DNA of 64,000 nucleotides from Rosa chinensis (lineage: Eukaryota > Streptophyta > Magnoliopsida > Rosales > Rosaceae), in NCBI RefSeq assembly GCF_002994745.2, contig NC_037091.1, positions 25,177,789 to 25,241,788 of the forward strand, written 5' to 3'. The notes beneath the pieces were generated by a model. That model was given only the letters and a program-made list of their open reading frames with translations. It was not told where the DNA came from and did no database searches. This document shows, one piece after another, positions 1 to 10,556 of the stretch. Position numbers and translations under genes: made by a program. Each line of letters starts with the position of its first letter. The first letter of the stretch is position 1.

Positions 1-823
1 CTAAACTCCCAAAATCTGGTTGGGAGCCCATTACCTTCTCAAAGGAGGAGGAATGCGGAGTACATCTGCCCTATGACGATCCATTCTTGATCGACGTTGT
101 ACTCGATAAATGGTCAGTGGGAAGGATACTTGTCGACAGCGGATCCACTGTAAATGTCATCTTCAACAAGTGCTACGACAAACTTCGGCGGAACAGAAAA
201 CTACTGCAGGATCATGCGCCTTGCTTACCTTCTCCTGTGACGTCACACAGCCATTGGGTTCCGACTACATGCCACTAGTTATCGGCGCCAGTCCACGTAT
301 GGTGGAAATCCATACAGAGTTCATCATTGTGGACTGCTTCAGTTCATATAATGCCATCATTGGTCGACCGGCACTTAACAAACTCAAGTGCATCATCACC
401 GGGTACATGCTCCTCATGAAGTTCCCCACTCCCAAAGGAACAGGCTGTGTAAAGGGAAGTCAACAACTGGCATGAGAGTGCTATTCTACAACTGTGGCAC
501 GATTAGCACACCGCCATGAAATCCTAACATTGGGAAATCATGCAGCGGCACCAGATATCTTTGAGGACCCCAAGGATGAAGAGAAGAAGTATGTCAAAAA
601 AGAGCCTGTCAACCGAGAAACATCCTTAAGGACTATCAGCATATCCGACGAACACCCTGAGCGGAGAGTCCGCATCGGCGCTCAGCTAGACCCAGAAGTA
701 GTGGCTGAACTCACCCAGTTTCTACGTGACAACGCCGCCATCTTTGCATGGTCCTACGCTGATATGCCAGGCATCTCCCCCGAGATCATAACGCACAAAT
801 TGAGTATCAAACCATCCGCCTAC
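1..823 (+). pseudogene. Ty3/gypsy (Tat-like) pol relic, protease to start of RT
   Basis: This is the left part of a retrotransposon polyprotein that runs off the window edge. A retropepsin core, ILVDSGSTVNVIF, is read at about 129-164 in frame 3. The frame then shifts by about 200-230, and the flap-to-linker part continues (VIGASPRMVEIHTEFIIVDC, IIGRPALNKLKC). A TGA at 473-475 follows, then a linker that leads into the start of reverse transcriptase (EVVAELTQFLRDNAAIFAWS, about 687-760). The protein breaks at 823, where an LTR is inserted, and resumes at 2671. The same family occurs at 44.2 kb, where the matching segment reads KLPKSGYEAITFSEEEECGV. Known of the family: the DSGS-type protease and this linker fit non-chromoviral Tat elements. 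At least one frameshift and one stop make it non-functional. Confidence 0.85.
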
Positions 824-2665
824 TGATTACAGACATTTATATGCGTGTAATCATATCTAAAACACTAGAAATAAGCAAATCCTCATGTCAATTAATATGT
901 AATTAATATATTTTTATTTATTTTGTAGAAAATAAGCAGAATTGCGGAAACGAGATAAAATGGTGCGAAATTGGAGCAAATTGGAGTTTCCGACAAAATG
1001 ACTAAATAGTCAATGCGGGTCAACTGTGGTCAACACCATTAAAGGAGCGGAATCCAATTATCTATGATAATATGTGTGGAAGTGTATTGAGAAGAGAGAA
1101 GAAAGAAACAATGGGGAAACCGGAAAAGAAAGAAGGAAGAAAGGTGAAGAAAAGAAGAAAGAAAAAATAAATAAATAAATAAAAATTCTGCTGTGCTGAC
1201 GTCATAATGACATCAGCATTGGCATCATACCTCCCTCTCTTTTCTTCTCCCCACGTGCTACCTCTTCTTCTTTCTTTTTCTTTTCTTTTTCTTTTCTTTT
1301 TCCTCCCTCATATCCCATGCTACCGCATGTCCCTCTCTCTCCTTCCTTCCTCTCACACCAGCCACACACTCAATTAAACCTAATCATACACTCACCCATA
1401 TATACGAGCAGCTTCCCCCCACAACCCAAAAATAACAACAGGAGCCACACCAAAAATAGAGGCAGCCCCTTTGGGCTGCTCTCTCTCCTCCTTCTCCTCC
1501 ATTTTTCCTCTTTTCTTTAGTTTTATTTTAGGGATTTCAAGGATTTACTCACACAAAGCTTCAAGGATCTATCAAAGGGCACAACCTCTACAAGATTCAA
1601 GATTTTGGTAATTGTGGGAGTTATAATTCAAGAGTAGTCATGTTGGCTTTCTAGCTAATTGTGGCTATCATTGTTTTCTCCTATACTTCTCTTTTCTTTT
1701 CTCTTTGAATTTTGTAGTTTTGATGTCTATAATTATGGGTTGTGAGTAATTTCCTTATTGGGTTTAGGGTTGTGTCCCTAACCCAAATTTTGTGTAAAAG
1801 ATGTTTAATTTAATGTAATGATGCAATTTTCATATGATGGATGCTTATATCTATTTTTGTTGGATTAAAATGCATGTCTAGGAGCCTAGTCAACTCTAGG
1901 GTGTTTATTTTGAGCATGTCTAGGATGGAGTTAGGGGCTTGACTCCCTCTAATTCCTAAGCTAGAAACCTTCAATTTCGTATTCGAGGGATTATAAGCAT
2001 GGTGATTTACACCTGTTGCGTGATTGCGCTGGCGGGCCGCTTAGTAGTCTAATTCCTCGATCTCTACGCCTCTTGATGTGAATTAGTGACCCTTGAACCG
2101 GTTCTAATTCATGCCAAGTGAGTCCCTACGGCCCTTGAACCGGAGTAGGAATACCATGAAAGGGAATTTCGGTCCTTGAGCCTTGAACCGCCTTGGATAC
2201 GACTACTGCCAAAGTAGGGATTTGCATCTACATTATATTAGCTTCCGACACATAGAATTTGGGTGAAGGAACCTCCCTAACACCCGACATTCCCATTTAT
2301 TTGGTTACAATTTTATTAATTTATTTGCATTTTTATTAATTGCTTTACGTTTCATTACATTTTGTTAATCTAAAATCAACTCTCAAAATATTGAACTCCA
2401 ACTCATTGTAAATATTCATCACTAGGCTCTTAGTTTTGATTAGGCTTTGGTGAAAATCAAAACCGAGCATTGCTAAGACTTGGTGTCTTAGATTAACATT
2501 TTTATTTATTTTCTTTTTCTTTTCTTTGTTTGCTAAGTGTCTTTATTTCCGATTACCCAAGGATTGTGGGTTAGCCACTAATCCCCGTGGTACGATAAAC
2601 TTTGGGCATAATATTTCCCTATCTTGACAATGACACGTACGCTTGCGTAAATGTGTATAAAGTCA
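824..2665 (+). mobile_element. Solo LTR inserted in the gypsy pol relic
   Basis: The 1842-bp insertion starts TGATTACAGA and ends AAAGTCA. It is flanked by perfect 5-bp direct repeats CCTAC (819-823 and 2666-2670), the TSD size of LTR retrotransposons. Removing it joins the RT reading ...KPSAY to PIKQR, as expected for intact pol. No primer site, coding domain or second LTR copy is visible inside, so it is best read as a solo LTR left by LTR-LTR recombination. A TATATA stretch near 1397 could be its promoter. The same family recurs as a split copy from 21609, and its 3' part (GGTACGATAAACT) resembles the LTR at 17330-19027. Lineage (Athila/Tat/Ogre group) is an inference. Confidence 0.85.
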
Positions 2666-3735
2666 CCTACCCTATCAAGCAGCGATGAAGGGCCTTTGAT
2701 GAGGAGAGATACCGTGCAATAGGGGAAGAGGTTACCAAGCTCCAGAGCATTGGATTCATCCGCCAAGTAAATTACCCTCAGTGGATTTCCAACTTGGTCA
2801 TGGTCCAAAAACCCAGCGGAAAGTGGCGAATGTATGTCGACTTCAAGGGCCTCAACAAGGCATGCCCCAAGGACAGTTTCCTGCTACCTTGCATAGACCA
2901 ACTGGTCGATGCAACCGTTGGGCACGAGCTACTCAGCATGATGGATGCCTTCTCCGGCTTCAATCAGATCAAGATGCACCCTAGTGACCAAGAGTGCACC
3001 TCCTTCACCACCGATAAGGGCCTATACTGCTACAATGTCATGCCTTTCGGTATGAAGAACGCCGGTGCAACTTACCAGCGGCTGATGAATGCTATGTTCG
3101 CTGAACATCTGGGAAAAATCATCGAGGTCTACGCGGACTATATGTTGGTAAAAAGCATAAAGTCCAGCGGACACATGGCAAACCTCAGAATCATATTCGC
3201 TATTCTCATGGCCTACAGTATGCGCCTTAACCCAGAAAAATGCTTATTCGACGTCACCGCCAGCAAATTTCTAGGTTACATAGTCAGTGAGCGGGGCATA
3301 GAGGCCAACCCTGACAAGGTACAAGCCGTCCTCAACATGAAAGCTCCAGAGTGGAAGAAGCACGTTCAAAGCCTCCAGGGAAAACTAACCTCCCTTTCTC
3401 GGTTTATCTCAAGACTTACTGACAGATGTATCCCATTTTTCAAAGTCCGGAAGACAACCCACAAGAAGGTCATCGACTAGAACCCAGATTGTGAGGCAGC
3501 GTTCCAAAGCTTGAAGGAATACTTGGTAGCAGTTCCGCTCCTCTCTATCCCTGTGCAGGGAGAAACATTGTACATATACCTAGCAGTATCACAGACAGCG
3601 GTAAGCTGCGCCATTGTCCGGCGGGAGGGCCAGGATGAGCTCCCCGTATTCTACACCGGCAGAGGCATGAACGGGGCCGAAACAAGATATTCTCCCCCCC
3701 CCCCCCCGAAACAGCTCGCTCTCGTACTCCATCAA
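2666..3735 (+). pseudogene. Ty3/gypsy (Tat-like) RT-RNase H relic
   Basis: This continues the pol broken at 823. Visible RT blocks are FDEERYRAIGEEVTKLQSIG, QWISNLVMVQKPSGKWRMYV, DFKGLNKACPKD, FSGFNQIKMHPSDQ, FTTDKGLYCYNVMPFGMKNA and GATYQRLMN. The catalytic box normally read as Y-x-D-D is YADY at 3130-3141, so the second metal-binding aspartate is lost. A TAG at 3478-3480 stands where NPDCEAAF is usually preceded by tryptophan. The RNase H start (LYIYLAVSQTAVSCAIVRRE) follows, with a 14-base C run at 3694-3707, after which similarity stops at about 3735. RNase H remainder and integrase are missing. It is a dead copy; orientation and family are well supported. Confidence 0.88.
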
Positions 3736-4484
3736 TATAGGGTGTGTGGTTTGCAATATAGAGTGTGCAAATTTCACCCCCCAAAAATAAATGCAATCAC
3801 TTTCACCAGAAGAGAAAGTACAATCTCAGTTAACAGTTTTTTTATTTATTGAATCTCAGTTAACAGTTTGATTCTGCACCTAGTTTTGGGTTTGACAAGC
3901 CAATACCTGATCAAAACCGAGATACATAATGAGATTACTGTTTCATGTTGCCAAAAAAAAAAAAAAAACTACTTTGTTTCACCTTTGTTAGCGTAGAAAA
4001 TGTATTGATAAATGGGGCCGTCTAGGGTACCTTAATGTATACATCCTTATTTTTTTATTTTTAATAAATTAATGTAATGGAAACCTACTGAAATGATTAA
4101 CAGGTTATCCACTTAAATGTTGACATATATCATTTTAAAAAATAAAATTTACTATATTAACAATACATTCTATCTTGATTTGTAATACTGTTTAGAAACA
4201 TGTAACATATATTGTCAAAATAAGAAATCACACCTAGTAGAACTAAAATTACGACTTATGACCACACTTATTGTGGTTATTGTAATTGAGTGGTCAAAGA
4301 TGTAAATATCATGGTTGGACAACTTTTATCAAATGGAGAACATTAATTATCAAATGGAGAACCTTTTTACAATACTGAGTACTTACATATCTTTTGGTCT
4401 AATATTAGTTTTACCATGTTCACAACACAAATGTTGTCAGAATTGTAAAGTGGTTGATAATCTTGTAAATGATGCAGTTTTTTA
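3736..4484. other. AT-rich spacer without recognisable gene
   Basis: No coding similarity is seen. A short direct repeat, AATCTCAGTTAACAGTTT, occurs near 3822 and 3851, and an A-run lies at 3953-3968. The rest is AT-rich sequence of unknown origin. Confidence 0.6.
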
Positions 4485-5170
4485 AGTAATTACTACAAAT
4501 AAAACAAAAGTGACTTTTACATCAATTGTTGGGGGTCGTGGTAAAATGTGTAGTCATTGTAGTAATTAGTTCATTAATGATAAAACATAAAGATTTACCA
4601 TTTTGTTGTCACACTTGTTAAATTGTCCATAAACTAGTACATTAGTTTAGGTGGAGTAATTACTACAAATAGAACAAAAATTACCGCTTTTACATCAATT
4701 GACGTAGATTATGATAAAATGCATGTGTCATTGAAGTAATAATTTCATTAATGATAAAAACATAAAGATTTACCGCTCTGACAATAAATTTGTTGTCACA
4801 CTTGTTAAATTGTCTATAAAGCAGTACATAGGTTGTAGATGGAGTAATTATTACAATTAGAACAAAAAGTATCATTTTTATATCAATTGTTGTAGTTTGT
4901 GGTAAATTACGTCAACGGAAAGTAATTATAACTTCACCGATGGAAATTACACAATATATTACTTTAATTATGCAAAGGAGAACTTCATTGCATTAATGAG
5001 GACATACGTGGTTTTAGTCAAAATATAATGGTTTACCTATATGATAATACATTATGGTAACATTTCTAATTTAGTTCAAAAAGCAGTAATAACAAGTTAT
5101 ACGTGAAGTAGTTACTATATCTATAACAAAGATTATCTATTTTTACATCAATGGTTGTTGTAAAATGCAT
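4485..5170. repeat. Diverged tandem repeat, unit about 170-190 bp
   Basis: The phrase AGTAATTACTACAAAT recurs at about 4485, 4655 and (as AGTAATTATTACAATT) 4842. Each is followed in the same order by a TTTTACATCAATTG block, a GATAAAACATAAAGATTTACC block and a CACTTGTTAAATTGTC block. A more degraded fourth unit starts near 5104. Units differ by many substitutions and small indels, so the array is old. No coding content is seen; it could be a relic satellite or the inside of an unrecognised element. Confidence 0.7.
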
Positions 5171-5189
5171 GTAAATACAAGTTATACGT

Positions 5190-5637
5190 AAAATGCATGT
5201 CCTAAACCCTAATACGTGTCTAATAAGTCCCTCCTCAAATGAGCGAGGGTTTGGTTGTCTTGGATTTGTAGTTGTGCCATTGTTATGGTGTCTTTCCCGA
5301 GGACGATTTGTTTCAACTCTAGTTTACTTTTGTTGTCGATTTGTCGACGATCGATCCTTTACATGTAGTCTGGTACCTTTTTGGACGTAGTGTTGAAGAG
5401 GACGACGTCTACTTTGCGGTTGACTACGAGGTATTACTAGGACTTTCGGGAGTACATGCTCAATATAGCCTTGGTAAGAGGTGTTTTGTGTTAGAGTTTA
5501 GGTCCTTTGGCCTGATGGTATCTGTAACCGCGGTTTTCTTGGGGTATTGGCTTATGCCCCCCCCCCCCCCCCCAATGTATGATTTCTGGTTGATGGAATG
5601 AAATATCTATCTCTTTCTCAAAAAAAAAAAAAAAAGA
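5190..5637 (+). mobile_element. Probable 5'-truncated LINE tail
   Basis: The stretch is less AT-rich than its neighbours. It ends in GAATGAAATATCTATCTCTTTCTC followed by a 15-base A run at 5621-5635, a layout typical of plant L1-type 3' ends. It contains a 17-base C run at 5557-5573. No RT motif remains and I could not define flanking duplications, so the left edge is approximate. Confidence 0.45.
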
Positions 5638-6389
5638 AGTATTAATTGGCTAATGATAACACTAAATAGTAATAAAGACTATTTAACTAATTGTAATTTG
5701 GTGAGCCAAAGTTAAAAGGTTTTTTTAATTTTTTTTTTAGAAAGGAAAAAACGTAATTGTCAATTGATAATCAATTGATTAAAGGCTAAACAAGTTACCA
5801 AATTTTAAATATTTTGGACCATTAGATATATTACTAATCCAATAATCCAAAGTATTTAACAAAATGGGTGTCTAGAAACGTAAGGAAAGTTGCTTGATAA
5901 ATGATGGTTTTTGAATGCGGTTGTTGATCTGGGTCATTCTTGTAATGTTGCGAGCTGGAGCTCAGCATTGCCTTGATCAATTTCAAATGTCTTACATTTT
6001 AATTTGATGAGTTTAGGTTGTGCAGGGTGGCTTCTTTGTGTTTCATCCATAAAAAATAATAATAATAACAATAATAAAATAAAATAAACAAGTACACAAA
6101 ACACTTTCCGTTAGAAACGTGATGAGTTACGAGACAGAGCAATATAGCTACTCGCTGGTCCACTACACAACTATAGTAAGTGGAGATCAAATGGCATGCG
6201 ACGGAAACATAAAGAAACACACATGTCGAAACTGGAGATTCTCTTTGCTATTTCTACGCCACAAAACTTTGGCACCAAAGTCCACACATGCCACGTCGAT
6301 GATCACCGCCTACACCACCATGCCACTTCAAATGATAAAACACACCAACAATTCTCCACTTCCACTCTACAGTGCCAACATACACCCAC
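5638..6389. other. Spacer and promoter-proximal DNA upstream of first glycine-rich gene
   Basis: AT-rich non-coding DNA. An AAT-type simple repeat lies near 6053-6085. The last 150 bases are richer in C and A (for example CCACGTCGATGATCACCGCC near 6292), as expected near a plant promoter. No gene is seen. Confidence 0.5.
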
Positions 6390-6397
6390 TATAAATA
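6390..6397 (+). promoter_or_regulatory. TATA box of glycine-rich gene 1
   Basis: TATAAATA lies 144 bases before the ATG at 6534, in CCACTATAAATAGCTAATTT. The second paralogue has the same TATAAATAGCT string at 9935, about 69 bases before its ATG, which supports both calls. Confidence 0.75.
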
Positions 6398-6533
6398 GCT
6401 AATTTGCATGCTATGGATTCCACAACTTCTTGAGAACTTCATTCTTATTGCATTAGTTTGAAGCTACGTACTAGACTAAATTCTTCCATCTTAATTGATT
6501 AGTCATTTGCTTACATACTTCCAGAAAAAAAAA

Positions 6534-7037
6534 ATGGCTGCATTCAAGTCAGTAGCTCTTCTTGCTTTGGTTGTTGTTGCTATGTCAATGTCAGGTATTA
6601 AGGTATCCGAGGGCCGAGTTGCAAGGAAGGATTTGGGTATTGATCTTGGAGGAATTGGGATTGGAGCAGGAGTGGGACTAGGTTTAGGGCTAGGTGGAGG
6701 TGGAGGTGGCTCTGGGTCAGGGTCCGGATCCGGATCCGGATCTGGCTCAGGTTCCGGCGGTTCTAGTTCTGCGTCAAGTTCAGCTTCATCAAGTTCAAGT
6801 TCGACTTCTGGGTCTGGTGGTGGAGGTAGCAGTGCAGGCTCCGAGGCAGGTTCATCTGCCGGATCTCGGGCCGGGTCGGGGTCTTCAGGGAAAAATACAC
6901 AGGGTGGTGGACGTGGTTCGGGCTCGGGTTCTGGAGGGGGCGGGGGTTCGGGGAGGGGAAGTGGCTCTGGTAATGGTGAGGGTTATGGTGAGGGGCGGGG
7001 ATACGGTGAGGGCTCTGGCAGTGGAGGCAGCAACTAA
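6534..7037 (+). CDS. Secreted glycine/serine-rich protein, paralogue 1
   Basis: The protein is 167 aa. I chose the ATG at 6534 because it opens a clear signal peptide (MAAFKSVALLALVVVAMSMS); the longer frame from 6495 begins at a non-ATG codon and is probably 5' UTR. After the likely cleavage region comes the motif SEGRVARKDLGIDLGGIG (about residues 24-41). Then follow a hydrophobic GVGLGLGLGGG stretch, a (GS)n block, a serine block and a GSEAGSSAGSRAGSG block. A basic GSG-rich tail with GEGYGEGRGYGEG ends the protein. The motif and the GSEAGSSAGS block are shared with the gene at 10004, so the two are paralogues. Composition resembles plant glycine-rich cell-wall or extracellular proteins; no catalytic domain is visible. 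AATAAA at 7096-7101 may be the poly(A) signal. The exact function is unknown. Confidence 0.85.
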   Translation: MAAFKSVALLALVVVAMSMSGIKVSEGRVARKDLGIDLGGIGIGAGVGLGLGLGGGGGGSGSGSGSGSGSGSGSGGSSSASSSASSSSSSTSGSGGGGSSAGSEAGSSAGSRAGSGSSGKNTQGGGRGSGSGSGGGGGSGRGSGSGNGEGYGEGRGYGEGSGSGGSN

Positions 7038-7095
7038 ATATAAAGAGTTCATCAATTGGGTTACTGAATCAGCAAGCTAAAAGAATAGTGATAAC

Positions 7096-7101
7096 AATAA
7101 A
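7096..7101 (+). terminator. Poly(A) signal of glycine-rich gene 1
   Basis: AATAAA lies 59 bases after the stop codon. It is placed by motif only. Confidence 0.45.
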
Positions 7102-8040
7102 TTGTGATCGAGCACCTTTAATTAATTCTGTGTTGTATGTGTTAGTAAATAAGATAGTTGGTGAAATATTTGAGTCTTGATTATCTGGTTCCGATCCGTA
7201 TTTCAGTTGGAGGCATCGATCAGTACGATTGGATGTTCAGCCTGCAAAAAATATTTGTATTGTGTGGCAAAATTAATCAATCTATATATTTTTATATATT
7301 AAAAGAACATACAATGCATGCACCTCAAGAAATACTACTGTGAATGCTCTAATAGCTAGCGACAGGTATTCTATGCATCCCTTGATCTCCTAACAAGGGT
7401 GAAAATTAACTAAAATCTATACATTGCAAGTCCATGCTACTTATTGCCTATGTAAATAAAGTTTTGAATAGCGTTCTGTTCTGCTATTTTATTTATTTAT
7501 TTTTTGAGGCAGAGATGGAAATTTCATTGAACGAAAGAAACATGCATAACTACAGAACTAAAAACTACCAACATATCCAACCAAGACAGCAGTAAATAGA
7601 AGGATTGCTAACCCAATAGAATCGGCACAGTTTTGTATAAGCTAATGAAGCAAGAAAATCTGCAGCTGTATATTAGCTTTCTGGTCGGATTAAATCCAGC
7701 TAATGCTATGGAACGAAGCAGTCAAAGAGAGAATAGTTTGGAAGATATGTCTGCCATCAATTCCATCACAACTCGTGCATGCAACAAAACCGATATTAGA
7801 TGAAGGGAATTAAACTCAACTGTAAGAGAAATGAAGGACAAGGCTAGCTATTATACATCCTTCCAAGTTCCAAACTGGAGTCATGCATGTCTTAATTAAT
7901 ATAATTTGTAACACCTTTTCTATAGTTATTGATACTGATCATTTTCAAGATACAATTAGTGAGGCAAATATCGGCTACGTGGACAGATATTAGTAGTCAA
8001 ATTTTATTTTATAACAATTTGCACCTCTTTGTATCTACAT
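7102..8040. other. Non-coding spacer with possible minus-strand retroposon tail
   Basis: No gene is seen. From about 7487 a T/TTTA-rich run is followed by GAGGCAGAGATGGAAATTTC, which on the minus strand reads as a 3' end closing in an A-rich tail. Comparable poly-T starts occur at 14013 and 59643. The far edge cannot be placed, so the retroposon reading is weak. Confidence 0.35.
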
Positions 8041-8045
8041 ATACA

Positions 8046-8046
8046 T

Positions 8047-8104
<58 letters not shown>
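8046..8104. repeat. Compound (CA)n(TA)n microsatellite
   Basis: A run of about 16 CA units passes directly into about 13 TA units. A second AT run lies at 8393-8421 and smaller ones at 8726-8750 and 8824-8850. Confidence 0.9.
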
Positions 8105-8108
<4 letters not shown>

Positions 8109-8389
8109 GTTATATTAATAATGAAGATTATTTATTGGGAATACATAAATACACACCCTTGGAGAAAAAAAAATAAATAAATAAACATGCATTAGAATAA
8201 CGACAGACTAATATATGATTATATGCTAGATATGCTATCAATGAGAGGGGCAGTGCTTAGTTCTTAGAGACATGTGTAATTGTATATTGGTATATTGGTG
8301 CAATGGTGTAACTGTGTTATTATTATTGTGTGGCATGTATATACTGTGACTCCTTGGATTCCATTCTACCAAACGAACAAATTAACATC

Positions 8390-8427
<38 letters not shown>

Positions 8428-8850
8428 CAATATACGCATGCCACATATATATTCTAGCAATGGACCTGGTGTTTATAGTGTAATGGTGTATTAGTGTAAT
8501 AAAGAGTTAATTTTCCATGTCTTTGAGCTTCAGTTTTAGAGTCTAAAAGAAAACAAAAATATAAATTAGTGTTATGTTAAAACCATTTATGAGGCCGAAT
8601 TCCTTTTGAGTAGAAATATATAACTCATTAATACAGCATTTATCAAATTAATTCTATATATATAATCACATGACCTTTGGTTCATTATCCAAGTTACTGC
8701 GACATTGAACATGATTATAAACATATATATATACACACACACACACGCACGCAGAAAGACAACTAGCATTAGAGCCACAATTCTTAGGTCTTATCCAGAG
8801 ACTCCTATCCTTATATAAAAAGTTATATATATAAATATATATTTATATAT

Positions 8851-9314
8851 CTTGGCGGGTTTCATTATCAGGGACTCTAATGGTAGGCCTATCCTGACGG
8901 GTGCCCATAAGCTTGGTGTCACGTCAGTTCCTATTGCGGAAGGTTCTGCTCTCAAAGATGGCCTTCTCCAGGCACTTCGTTATAACATCACAAAAATTCA
9001 GGTGGAAGGTGACTCGCTTCTTATCATCAACTGCATTAATAAAGTTTGTGACACTTCTTGGAGAATCAGATCCTTGATCGCCGACATTACCTGCCTTACT
9101 GCGAAATTTGAGGCTGTTTCCTTCTCTCATGTGTTTCGTGAGACTAATTTCGTTGCGGATCTTATCACCTCAATGGGTCATGATTTTTCCAATCCCAAGA
9201 TTTGGTTCAATTCCATTCCGTCTGTGGCCTTGACAGCGTTGCTTCTGGATTCTGCTAGCCTTGGGTGTCCAAGGGGTTTCTTGTTGTAGTTCTTTTTCTT
9301 CTAAAAAAAAAAAA

Positions 9315-9315
<1 letters not shown>
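8851..9315 (+). pseudogene. 5'-truncated LINE: RNase H (RVT_3-type) domain and 3' tail
   Basis: A 145-codon open frame starting near 8852 (first codon TTG, so not a true start) encodes a plant L1-type RNase H domain. It opens AGFIIRDSNGRPILTGAHKL. The acidic positions lie in IAEGSALKDGL, VEGDSLLII and HVFRETNFVADLI, matching the E, D and D of RVT_3-type RNases. The first aspartate region reads FIIRDS. A stop at 9287-9289 is followed by CTTTTTCTTCT and an A run at 9304-9315. Sequence on both sides is AT-repeat, so the element landed in or seeded a TA microsatellite and a TSD cannot be called. Known of the family: this domain sits at the C-terminus of ORF2. Only this terminal part was inserted, so it is non-autonomous. 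Confidence 0.8.
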
Positions 9316-9346
<31 letters not shown>

Positions 9347-9355
9347 GATATATAC

Positions 9356-9393
<38 letters not shown>
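9316..9393. repeat. (TA)n and (GA)n microsatellites
   Basis: The LINE poly(A) passes into about 15 TA units (9317-9351) and then into a GA-rich run (9356-9393). Confidence 0.9.
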
Positions 9394-9398
<5 letters not shown>

Positions 9399-9446
9399 AC
9401 TGGCATTAGAGCCATAAATCTTGGGGCCTATTCCTATATAAAAACT

Positions 9447-9934
9447 AAGTTCAACGACCAAAATTAGCCTCTCTGAATTTCTATGGTTGGACCAGAATTG
9501 CATGCGCATTTTATATAAAATAGTATTAGAAAAACTGAGACCACCCAATTCATATAGGGTATCATGCGACTTGCTCAATCTGTACGTAACTTGTTCATTA
9601 AAATTTCAATATAGTAGGAGCCAGTCATACTCCCACTACCAGCAGTGGGTGCGTACGTAGCTAGCTAGGTCTATCATTTGTGAGTGAGTCGGCACCACCC
9701 TAATAATCAAAACCACAGATGCACACAAACATAATCTTATTACCACAAAATGAGGAACATCCACTATACTTCGTTCTCCTTTTGATCCACCAACTTTCTT
9801 GTTCATAAAATGGTTCCACACGTCTCATTTTCCAATATCAAAGCAACATATATACGTACACATGTAACATACTGATCCCACTTCATCATACCACGCTCTA
9901 GACGCTGATCCCCACCATTTCCACTATCACCAGC
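9447..9934. other. Upstream region of glycine-rich gene 2
   Basis: No gene is seen. The last 100 bases are C/A-rich with short CCAC and ATCACC strings like those before gene 1, compatible with a shared promoter ancestry. Confidence 0.45.
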
Positions 9935-9942
9935 TATAAATA
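9935..9942 (+). promoter_or_regulatory. TATA box of glycine-rich gene 2
   Basis: TATAAATA in CAGCTATAAATAGCTCAATG, 69 bases before the ATG at 10004. It matches the TATAAATAGCT context of the first paralogue. Confidence 0.75.
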
Positions 9943-10003
9943 GCTCAATGCAGTCCCTCTAACATTTGTACCAACCCTAATTAACATCATAACAGTTTGA
10001 GAC

Positions 10004-10354
10004 ATGGGTAATTTCAGTTTGAAGTGCTTGTTCTTAGCAGGTTTGCTGATTTCAACCTTTGCCATGCAACTTTCCGAAGGCCGAGTGGCAAGAAAGGACC
10101 TCGGGGTAGACCTCGGTGGTGTTGGGGCTAGTGTCGGTACCGGAATGGGCCTTGGGCTTGGTGGGAGTGGTTCGAGCGCCGGTGTAGGATCTGGCTCTGG
10201 CTCCGGGTCTGGGTCAAGTTCGGAGTCAAGTTCAAGCTCACATTCTTCCTCAAGGTCAAGTTCAAGGTCAGGATCATCGGGTGGGGGCTCTGAAGCTGGT
10301 TCTTCTGCTGGATCTTATGCCGGGTCTAGGGCTGGGTCTGGCTGTGGAAATTAA
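10004..10354 (+). CDS. Secreted glycine/serine-rich protein, paralogue 2
   Basis: The protein is 116 aa. The ATG at 10004 opens a signal peptide (MGNFSLKCLFLAGLLISTFA) ending near residue 23. The mature protein begins around SEGRVARKDLGVDLGG, nearly identical to paralogue 1, then GMGLGLGG, a short (GS)n block, a Ser/Arg/His block (SSSHSSSRSSSRS) and GSEAGSSAGSYAGSRAGSG. It ends in CGN and lacks the long GEG-rich tail of paralogue 1, so its single tail cysteine is distinctive. The conserved basic-acidic head and the variable low-complexity body suggest the head is under selection. It is likely an apoplastic or cell-wall protein by composition; the role is unknown. The 3' UTR carries a GA microsatellite, with AATAAA at 10557-10562. 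Confidence 0.85.
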   Translation: MGNFSLKCLFLAGLLISTFAMQLSEGRVARKDLGVDLGGVGASVGTGMGLGLGGSGSSAGVGSGSGSGSGSSSESSSSSHSSSRSSSRSGSSGGGSEAGSSAGSYAGSRAGSGCGN

Positions 10355-10451
10355 GGCCATGTATAAGGTTCTTCCAACACTTATCGGCGAAAACTATTGT
10401 CGTCACCTTGTTATTACTATGACAAAATATAAGTAAAACGATATTTCCTAT

Positions 10452-10453
<2 letters not shown>

Positions 10454-10487
<34 letters not shown>
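10454..10487. repeat. (GA)n microsatellite in the 3' UTR of glycine-rich gene 2
   Basis: A clean GA run about 100 bases after the stop codon and before the AATAAA at 10557. Confidence 0.9.
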
Positions 10488-10491
<4 letters not shown>

Positions 10492-10556
10492 TTGTGTCAA
10501 GTATGTGTCTTTATTTTAGTTATGTATTATGTAACCAAGTACTTGAGTGGTTGTCA

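Larger units (their letters stand above)
8757..9446. repeat. Direct repeats flanking the LINE fragment
   Basis: The string GACAACTAGCATTAGAGCCA with its following 45 bases (8757-8822, ending TTATATAAAAAG) recurs as GACAACTGGCATTAGAGCCA at 9395-9446, ending CTATATAAAAAC. The copies bracket microsatellites and the LINE fragment. They may reflect a local duplication or two copies of a small element. Confidence 0.6.

Noticed and set aside
6495..6533. Longer N-terminus for glycine-rich gene 1
   Set aside because: The extension starts at a non-ATG codon and would place charged residues before the signal peptide.
6694..7080. 128-codon frame (valine/arginine-rich) over glycine-rich gene 1
   Set aside because: It is the shifted reading of the GGN/TCN repeats of the real gene; no signal peptide and no own promoter.
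9170..9578. Two minus-strand frames with SLSLSLS and YIYIYI runs
   Set aside because: They are translations of the GA and TA microsatellites beside the LINE fragment.
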